Shown in pieces: positions 58,263 through 64,000 of a stretch of DNA of 64,000 bases. The stretch comes from Gammaproteobacteria bacterium (lineage in GTDB: Bacteria > Pseudomonadota > Gammaproteobacteria > Eutrophobiales > Eutrophobiaceae). Below the pieces are notes generated by a model. That model had not been told where the DNA came from. It saw only the letters and a list, made by a program, of their open reading frames with translations, and did no database searches. The stretch lies in NCBI GenBank assembly GCA_947480335.1, contig CANKCB010000009.1, forward strand, positions 1 through 64,000, given 5' to 3'. Made by a program: the position numbers and the translations under genes. Position 1 is the stretch's first letter. Every line of letters starts with the position of its first letter.

Positions 58263-59303
58263 TTGCTGTTGCTGCTGACAGGGTTCAGCACAGGAAGCAT
58301 CGCCAATCATTTGCCACCCACCGACTCGTGGACCTTTACTCTCCGGTTTGAAAACGATTTGTTTAATCGCACCGACCGGTTCTATACCAATGGCATCAAA
58401 CTGAACTGGATCTCGCCGGAGCTGAAATGGTTTGAGGATCTGGCGTGGTTTAAAAAGGAAGGGTTGCCACAGCAAGGGCTGAACTGGTTTGCCTCTGTAC
58501 TACCTTATCATAAAGACGAAAGTCGCCAGCGCAACTTTTCATTGTCTGTAGGACAGATGATGTATACACCGCGAAATACGGTTGCCACAACACTGATCGA
58601 TGATGATCGCCCCTATGCAGGCTAGTTGTATGGTAGCGCGGCTTTTCATAGCAGAAATTATCGCGTGCTGGACAGCTTCGAAATCCAGGGAGGTTTCACG
58701 GGTAAATGGTCGCTGGCCCGGGAAGCCCAGAATCTGGTTCATTCAGTTCGTGGAATTCCAAAAGCAAATGGTTGGGACAACCAGATCCGCACAGAACCAG
58801 GGCTTGCACTGGTCTATGACCACAAATACCGGCTGGTTCCGCGTATCGATTTCAGTCGCCGCTGGAAGGCTGATGCGATTCTTCATGCGGGTGGCGCTTT
58901 GGGCAATGTTTACACCAACCTGAACGGTGGAATTGAACTGCGTGCCGGGTGGAACCTGCCTACTGACTTTGGTACTGCCCTAATAAGACCTGGAGGCGAT
59001 ACCAATGCGCCGGCCGATACCGCTGATGTTAGATACAGCACTGACCTGAATGCCTACAGTGCACATGTATTCATTGCCACCTCCGGGCGCATGGTGTTGC
59101 ACGATATATTTCTCGATGGTAATACGTTCAGGAGCAGTCATAAGGTCGACAAGGAATTGTTCGTCGGCGATCTGGTAGTTGGCGCCAGTATCGTGCGTCG
59201 CAAGTTCAAAATATCCTATGCGCATGTCTTTCGCAGCAATGAATTTAAAGGTCAACCCGGTGGACTGGGATTTGGGTCAATAAGTATTTCCTACACGGAC
59301 TAA
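58263..59303 (+). pseudogene. LpxR-like lipid A deacylase with in-frame stop codon
   Basis: Two adjacent stretches in the same frame (58263-58622 and 58626-59303) together read as one LpxR-family (DUF2219-type) outer membrane beta barrel. The first has a hydrophobic signal (FRLLLLLLLTGFSTGS) and FENDLFNRTDRFYTNGIKL, with the ND pair of the active site; the second closes the barrel. They meet at TAG (58623-58625) in DDRPYAG*LYGSAAF, where relatives have Trp (PYAGWLY). TGG to TAG is a single change. No ATG with a ribosome site starts the frame: the first candidates are TTG at 58263 or a GTC where a start might have been (58239). So it is likely broken, unless TAG is read through. Confidence 0.75.
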
Positions 59304-59624
59304 TCGTCCAGAGTAGTGCTCTATAACTAAAACAGCGTTACAAAAACTGTGGCCGTGCTCAAGATTATTAACTGGTGTCTGAAATATCCATGCGTGTGGT
59401 GACGAACAGACCTGAAACCGAGCCCTTTGTAGTCTGCTGATTCGGAATTTGATTTTGATCAAGCCCAAATTGCACTGTTATGCTATATTTATGACTGAAT
59501 CTGGATCGGGTTTTATTCTGAGTCATTGTTAAATAAAGCATGAGTGGCTTCAGTGCGCAAAGTGGTAACACCAAAATGACGTATATCTCCGGATAAAAAA
59601 TCCATATAAATCAAGGCAGAAAAA
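59304..59624. other. 321-base intergenic region with FNR-type promoter
   Basis: No gene was seen; the longest small frame (16 codons) is not credible. It holds the FNR-type site and extended -10 described in the next entry, and a probable 5' leader of about 130 bases for the exporter operon. Confidence 0.7.
59449..59489 (+). promoter_or_regulatory. FNR/ANR-type class II promoter of the ABC exporter operon
   Basis: TTGAT-TTTG-ATCAA (59449-59462) is a perfect FNR-family consensus site. Its centre (59455.5) lies 41.5 bases before a start predicted from an extended -10 box TGCTATATT (59481-59489), which gives about 59497. That spacing is the textbook class II FNR arrangement. So the downstream operon is probably induced when oxygen is low, or by a related Crp/Fnr protein. 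Confidence 0.7.
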
Positions 59625-60878
59625 TTGACCAATAACTCATCATTGTCCGCACCAAAGTCATGGAAAAATCAATCCGGGTGGAAGTGGTTGCCAGGGATCC
59701 TTGTGGTTCTGTTTCTACTGTCCTGGTTGTTTCGTAATACGCTGCTCGGCCCATTGGTCGATACGTATGCTGTGACGATGGGCGACCTGACACAGACAGT
59801 TGTTGCCAGTGGTCGTATAGTCACCCCACAACGCATCGCTATTTCTGCACAGTTGCTTGCACGCGTACAAAATATGACCGTTGCAGAAGGCAGCACGGTT
59901 ACCGAAGGTCAGCTGCTGGTTGAGCTGAATGACGAAGACGCGCGCGCGAATCTGGCCCAGGCCAGTGCTGCAGTCGAGCAGGCGAGTGCACGTTTGCGAT
60001 CAATACAGGAGCTTGAGCTCCCAGCCGCGCAACATAACCTGGATGAAACACAGGCCAATTTGTTGCAAGCCGGCAAGCAGCTCGTACGGATACAGGATTT
60101 GAAGAAAAATGGGTTTGTAGGCCAATCTGATCTTGATAACGCGCAACGTAATTTTGATATAGCTCAAAGTCAGGTGGATTCTGCGAGCTTGCAAATTCTC
60201 GCACGTCAGCCATCTGGAAGTAGTTATGTCGTGGCTGAAACGGCGCTGACACAAGCGCAAGCGGTTTTCCAACAGGCATCGGTAAAGCTGGCGCAATACC
60301 GTATTCTGGCGCCGGTTAATGGCACGCTGATAAGTCGCGAAGCGGAAGCGGGTGATATTGTTCAGCCCGGGCAGGAACTGATGTTGCTGGCAGGCGCGGG
60401 CAAAAGCCAGATTGAAGTGCAACTGGATGAAAAAAATCTTTCCAGAATCCAGATCGGTCAACCTGCATTGGCTTCCGCTGATGCGTTTGCCAGTGATCGC
60501 TTTGAAGCAAAAGTTTCCTATATCAATCCAGGTATCGATGCCACACGTGGTGCCGTCGAGGTCAAACTTGATGTGCCAGTGCCACCCGAATATTTACGAC
60601 AGGACATGACAGTGTCGGTGGATATACATACTGCACAAAGAGAGGGCGTCATGGTGATTCCTACGGGCACGACACATGATATTTCAGGTGCAGAGCCCTG
60701 GGTGATGGTGGTGCGTCAGCGTCGTGCCGTACGTCAACCGGTTGAATTGGGGCTACGTGGTGATGAAAATGTCGAGGTACTGAAGGGCCTGTCAACCGGT
60801 GAACCGGTTGTTTCAGCAAGTATAAAAACGGTGGTTGAGGGTGCACGCGTGCGTGCACGTCCGGTTAAGACGCAATGA
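59625..60878 (+). CDS. HlyD-type periplasmic adaptor
   Basis: The 417-residue protein has one N-terminal membrane helix (about 21-36), a biotinyl-lipoyl-like domain (GRIVTPQRIAISAQLLARVQ and its partner near 210-240: YRILAPVNGTLISREAEAGDIV), a long coiled hairpin between (about 85-200), and beta barrel and MP domains after. It starts with TTG (59625-59627) with AAGG before it; no in-frame ATG fits. It links the inner-membrane ABC parts to an outer channel such as TolC, not found here. Confidence 0.92.
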   Translation: MTNNSSLSAPKSWKNQSGWKWLPGILVVLFLLSWLFRNTLLGPLVDTYAVTMGDLTQTVVASGRIVTPQRIAISAQLLARVQNMTVAEGSTVTEGQLLVELNDEDARANLAQASAAVEQASARLRSIQELELPAAQHNLDETQANLLQAGKQLVRIQDLKKNGFVGQSDLDNAQRNFDIAQSQVDSASLQILARQPSGSSYVVAETALTQAQAVFQQASVKLAQYRILAPVNGTLISREAEAGDIVQPGQELMLLAGAGKSQIEVQLDEKNLSRIQIGQPALASADAFASDRFEAKVSYINPGIDATRGAVEVKLDVPVPPEYLRQDMTVSVDIHTAQREGVMVIPTGTTHDISGAEPWVMVVRQRRAVRQPVELGLRGDENVEVLKGLSTGEPVVSASIKTVVEGARVRARPVKTQ

Positions 60879-62101
60879 AACAGTTATTAACGTATGAATG
60901 GATACTTTCGACCCGCTTTATGCGTGAAGGGATAATGCAAACATTGTTAATAATCTCCGGCGTAGCGCTGGGGGTTTCAGTCATCGTATTTATCTCAGCT
61001 CTTATTAGTGGTTTGCAAACCAATCTGTTCCGCCGCACGCTCGATTATCAGGCGCAAATTGTCATTCGTCCTCCCAGAGAAGTAGCGCGTTCCTTGCGTA
61101 AATCGGATGTTGGATTGCAGGCAACTTTGGTACAGCCTCGCGCCCAGAGATTGCGTTCAGTGGATCAATGGCAAACAGTAAGCAGGATGCTGGAAAAAAT
61201 GCCCGAAGTAGAAGTAGTCGCGCCGGTAGTGGCCGGTGCCGGGTTTGTAATCAGAGGCGATGCGAACAAAGCGGTCAATCTTACCGGTATGGAACCACAA
61301 AGCTATTTACGACTGATAGCATTGGAAAAACAATTGATTGCGGGTACGGCCAGGGTAGGGCCAGCAGATATTCTGATTGGTAATGAATTGGGGCACGATC
61401 TAGGCGTAGGAGTAGGTGACAAGCTGATTTTGCAAACAGCAAGCAAGGCCAGTGTCACATTGACGATCTGTGGCATTTTTGATTTTGGAAATAAAGGTAT
61501 CAATGAACGCTCAGTTTATGTCGCCTTGCGTACAGCCCAAAGCCTGCTTAACTTGCCGGGTGGTGTTACTACTGTTGAAGTCAATGTGGAAAAACCGTTT
61601 GATGCTGAACTGGTCGCGCAAGTTATCAGTGCGCAGACTGGTCTGGATGTTGAAAGCTGGATCGTTTTGAATGCCCAGTTTTTCAGCGCGTTGCAGGCGC
61701 AATCCATGTCCAATTTCATTATTCGTTTCTTCGTTGGTCTTACGGCCGCATTGGGAATAGCCAGTGTACTGGTCGTTTCTGTCGTGCAGAAGTCCAGGGA
61801 AATCGGAATCCTGCGTGCGACCGGCGCGACACGCAACCAGATTCTTCGTGTGTTCCTGTTACAAGGAGCGGTGATGGGGTTGCTGGGTTCGCTGATTGGT
61901 TCATTCGCAGGCTGGCTATTTCTGATTGCGTGGCGTGGTATTGCCATCAATGCCGACGGTACTCCGCTATTTGTTATCGAGTTTGATCCGATGCTATTTG
62001 TCTGGGCCGCTGTAGGTGCAACGCTGGTCGGCACTCTGGCGGCAGTTTTCCCTGCACGTACAGCGGCAAAACTGGATCCTGCAGTAGCAATTCGTGGCTG
62101 A
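60875..62101 (+). CDS. ABC transporter permease (FtsX/MacB-type)
   Basis: The 408-residue protein has one membrane helix near 20-45, a large periplasmic MacB_PCD-like domain and three membrane helices (about 270-300, 320-350, 370-395) with the FtsX signature [20 protein letters not shown]. Unlike MacB it has no fused ATPase. The operon order adaptor-permease-ATPase equals that of DevBCA-like exporters. It overlaps the adaptor by ATGA. Confidence 0.92.
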   Translation: MKQLLTYEWILSTRFMREGIMQTLLIISGVALGVSVIVFISALISGLQTNLFRRTLDYQAQIVIRPPREVARSLRKSDVGLQATLVQPRAQRLRSVDQWQTVSRMLEKMPEVEVVAPVVAGAGFVIRGDANKAVNLTGMEPQSYLRLIALEKQLIAGTARVGPADILIGNELGHDLGVGVGDKLILQTASKASVTLTICGIFDFGNKGINERSVYVALRTAQSLLNLPGGVTTVEVNVEKPFDAELVAQVISAQTGLDVESWIVLNAQFFSALQAQSMSNFIIRFFVGLTAALGIASVLVVSVVQKSREIGILRATGATRNQILRVFLLQGAVMGLLGSLIGSFAGWLFLIAWRGIAINADGTPLFVIEFDPMLFVWAAVGATLVGTLAAVFPARTAAKLDPAVAIRG

Positions 62102-62810
62102 AACACAAACACTGCGTCTGCAGGGAGTTCGTAAAGCCTATGGCGTGGGTACTGTGGCTGAGATGGAAGTATTGCACGGTATAGACCTGACGATACAAAA
62201 GGGTGAATTCACTGCGCTGATAGGGCCATCCGGTTCCGGTAAAAGTACCTTGCTCAATCTGATTGGCTTACTGGATCATCCAACAGCAGGTCAACTATTT
62301 CTGACAGGAGTGGAAGCAACCGGTCTGGATGATGCCGATTTGACAAGGTTACGTGCCACGGCAATTGGATTTGTTTTTCAGTCACATAACCTGCTTCCGG
62401 CATTTACCGCAGAAGAAAATGTCATGTTGCCACTGCTGGCTGCGCGTGGGCGACCAGATAAGGATATGCAAAAACGTGCTGAAGGATTAATCGAGGCAGT
62501 TGGTTTGACGCCATGGTCCAGTCACCTTACAAATGAACTGTCCGGTGGACAACAACAGCGTGTTGCAATTGCCCGTGCGCTGATTATGCAACCTGCACTG
62601 GTACTTGCCGATGAACCCACTGGCAATCTGGATACCCAGACCGCAGACAGTGTGTTTGATCTGCTCAGAAAGATTAACCTGGAAAGCCGCACCAGTTTTT
62701 TGATTGTCACGCATGACAAACGTCTTGCCCAACGCTGCGATCGTATTATTGAACTGGTCGATGGAAGGATTGCGTCAGATAAGGTTAATGCGGTGATTAA
62801 TCCGGAATAA
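62094..62810 (+). CDS. ABC transporter ATP-binding protein (LolD/MacB-like)
   Basis: The 238-residue ATPase has Walker [10 protein letters not shown] at 44-52, the [15 protein letters not shown] signature and [13 protein letters not shown] as Walker B with D-loop, the form of MacB/LolD ATPases. It starts at GTG (62094) overlapping the permease by 8 bases. It powers the three-gene exporter; substrate unknown. Confidence 0.95.
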   Translation: MAETQTLRLQGVRKAYGVGTVAEMEVLHGIDLTIQKGEFTALIGPSGSGKSTLLNLIGLLDHPTAGQLFLTGVEATGLDDADLTRLRATAIGFVFQSHNLLPAFTAEENVMLPLLAARGRPDKDMQKRAEGLIEAVGLTPWSSHLTNELSGGQQQRVAIARALIMQPALVLADEPTGNLDTQTADSVFDLLRKINLESRTSFLIVTHDKRLAQRCDRIIELVDGRIASDKVNAVINPE

Positions 62811-62813
62811 AAC

Positions 62814-62837
62814 AGTCCGAACGTAAGTAATCGGGCT
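62814..62837 (+). terminator. Possible terminator after the exporter operon
   Basis: AGTCCGA pairs with TCGGGCT (7 bp with one G-T) around a 10-base loop, followed by TTATTATT. The stem is short and the T-run broken, so it is weak evidence. Confidence 0.4.
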
Positions 62838-62851
62838 TTATTATTAAGCGA

Positions 62852-63601
62852 TTAGGGGGTGGTCCTGCACACCGGGCAATCCGGATCCTTTGATAATCTG
62901 GCCTGATGCCATTCCATATTCAATATGTCCAGCAACATCAGTTTGCCTTGCAAGGTGGTGCCAATTTGCATGATCAACTTCATAGCCTCGCTGGCCTGAA
63001 TGCTGCCGACGATACCGAGTAGCGGTGCCATGACGCCGTTTGCGGTACAGGTGGTATCCACCTGATTGTCTTCTGCATAAAGACAGCGATAACAGGGGGA
63101 TTCCGTATTGCGAGGATCAAACACACTGACTTGTGCTTCAAAGCGTATCGCCGCCGCGGAGACCAGTGGCGTGCGTGTCTGGACGCTAGCGCGGTTTAGT
63201 GCAAACCGTGTTTCAAAATTGTCGGTTGCATCAATGGCCACATTGCACTTACTCATCCATTCAGCAAACTCACTCTCACTCAGCTGACGATCGATCAGTG
63301 TGAGTTTAATGTCAGGATTTAGCGCGAGCAGGCGGTCTCTGGCAGACTCGACCTTGAGCCGGCCTATGTCTGCGTTCGAATGTACAATCTGTCGTTGCAG
63401 GTTGGATAAATCGACCTTGTCAAAATCAACCAGTACCAGATGGCCAACGCCAGCTGCTGTCAGGTAGAGGGAGGCGGCAGAACCCAGGCCACCCAGGCCA
63501 ACGATGAGTACTGTAGCATTGGCCAGATGCGACTGGCCTGCGGCATCAATTTCCGGCAGCATGATCTGTCGGCTGTATCTGAGTAATTGGTCGTCGCGCA
63601 T
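62852..63601 (-). CDS. moeB: MoeB/ThiF-type adenylyltransferase
   Basis: The 249-residue E1-like enzyme activates the C-terminus of a sulfur-carrier protein. It has RYSRQIMLPEIDAAGQ at the start, VGLGGLGSAASLYLTAAGVG (ATP), DFDKVDLSNLQRQIVH, a zinc site from CYRCLYAED and CPVCRTTP at the end, and CTANGVMAPLLGIVGSIQASEAMK. MoeB, ThiF and HesA cannot be cleanly told apart; MoeB is the best guess from the 249-residue length and Zn pairs. No moaD or thiS neighbour is seen. Confidence 0.87.
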   Translation of the reverse strand: MRDDQLLRYSRQIMLPEIDAAGQSHLANATVLIVGLGGLGSAASLYLTAAGVGHLVLVDFDKVDLSNLQRQIVHSNADIGRLKVESARDRLLALNPDIKLTLIDRQLSESEFAEWMSKCNVAIDATDNFETRFALNRASVQTRTPLVSAAAIRFEAQVSVFDPRNTESPCYRCLYAEDNQVDTTCTANGVMAPLLGIVGSIQASEAMKLIMQIGTTLQGKLMLLDILNMEWHQARLSKDPDCPVCRTTP

Positions 63602-63627
63602 TTTGCCAGTATAGGATGATTTGCAGT

Positions 63628-63999
63628 TTATGAGTTCTGATTTTCCGGCCGTTTTACGGTTTGCCAGGGTTTGGCAATACGTTTACTGCGGCGCGCTTCG
63701 TCCCGCAGATGACTGGCGACCATGATATCGCGTACATAGATATCCCAGCCGTACCGGGCATGCTGATACTGCGCTTCAGTCTGTTCCATGCTGGAACGCA
63801 GTTCAAGTAGTAGTCTGCGCAATAAGCCAAACTGCTTGCTGTCGATATGGGTTTTGATTGTTTGCCAGATTGTATAAAAGCTAACTTCGGGAAACGAATA
63901 TCGTATGCCCAGAATATTATTTTCTGGCAGATAGTTAATTTCGATATCCAGTGTCTGAAGTTCCCGGATCAGTGCATCCCGGAGTGCAGTATCGAGCTT
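63628..63999 (-). CDS. Partial protein of unknown function, cut by the window edge
   Basis: The frame is open from the edge (63999) to the stop at 63628-63630, so at least 123 residues. It begins KLDTALRDALIRELQTLDIE, continues with PENNILGIRYSFPE and a helical part with LLRRLLLELRSSMEQTEAQY, and ends in a basic stretch (RRSKRIAKPWQTVKRPENQNS). It sits 27 bases upstream of moeB, so the two may share a transcript. I do not recognise the family. The true start lies beyond the window. Confidence 0.55.
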   Translation of the reverse strand, partial: KLDTALRDALIRELQTLDIEINYLPENNILGIRYSFPEVSFYTIWQTIKTHIDSKQFGLLRRLLLELRSSMEQTEAQYQHARYGWDIYVRDIMVASHLRDEARRSKRIAKPWQTVKRPENQNS

Positions 64000-64000
64000 A

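Overview
The window looks like ordinary chromosome from a gammaproteobacterium. The signs are gene orders typical of that class: argH next to a FimS/AlgZ-AlgR type sensor-regulator pair; asmA-mutY-yggX-tRNA-Phe; ygfB-pepP-ubiH-ubi hydroxylase facing zapB-like/zapA/6S RNA; and cutA-dsbD-tlpA-aroQ-accBC-prmA-dusB-fis-purHD. The species cannot be fixed from the sequence alone. A transketolase/gap/pgk/pyk/class I aldolase operon next to an ahcY cluster with an S-adenosylhomocysteine (SAH) riboswitch would suit an autotrophic or C1-using relative of sulfur oxidisers or methylotrophs, but no RuBisCO, sox or methanol genes are visible, so that is inference.

Layout. 1-0.8 kb: tail of an IS3-type transposase joined to a 5'-truncated TPR gene (a scar). 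0.85-3.3 kb: small membrane protein and a secreted alpha/beta hydrolase. 3.5-10 kb (minus strand): argH, asmA, a START-like lipoprotein-sized protein, mutY, yggX, tRNA-Phe. 10.1-11.9 kb: LytS/LytTR two-component pair. 11.9-15.3 kb: gshA, rsmE, hspQ, a TerB-like gene and a broken Ser/Thr kinase. 15.3-19.2 kb (minus): metK, SAH riboswitch, ahcY, metF (methyl cycle). 19.3-26.9 kb: thioredoxin-like protein and the carbon operon tkt-gap-pgk-pyk-fba. 26.9-34.9 kb: purC, speD, glnS, two ubiquinone hydroxylases, pepP, ygfB. 35.1-42.7 kb: zapB-like, zapA, 6S RNA, EVE protein, MmgE/PrpD protein, nucleotidyltransferase, rpiA, small membrane protein, dtd, hemF, hisB, hisH. 42.8-54.8 kb (minus): cutA, dsbD, tlpA, aroQ, accB, accC, prmA, zinc-ribbon protein, dusB, fis, purH, purD, HU. 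54.8-64 kb: fxsA, GIDE/EF-hand protein, lemA, bacterioferritin and its ferredoxin, dgkA, an lpxR-like gene with an in-frame stop, a three-gene ABC exporter, moeB-like gene and an unfinished gene at the edge.

Most genes are housekeeping: redox and thiol metabolism (gshA, dsbD, tlpA, yggX, bfr/bfd), methyl recycling (metK, ahcY, metF, speD), purine synthesis (purC, purH, purD), quinone synthesis, translation quality control (dtd, prmA, rsmE, dusB, glnS) and central carbon flow (tkt, gap, pgk, pyk, fba, rpiA).

I did not find a convincing new multi-gene system. The items most worth a second look are: a family of inverted GTGAGG/CCTCAC heptamer elements placed so that the repeat supplies the stop codon of neighbouring genes; a perfect FNR-type site 41.5 bp from the predicted start of the ABC-exporter transcript; a nonsense codon exactly at a conserved-looking Trp position of the LpxR-like protein; a nested hairpin region between ahcY and metF; and two truncation scars (IS3/TPR and Ser/Thr kinase).
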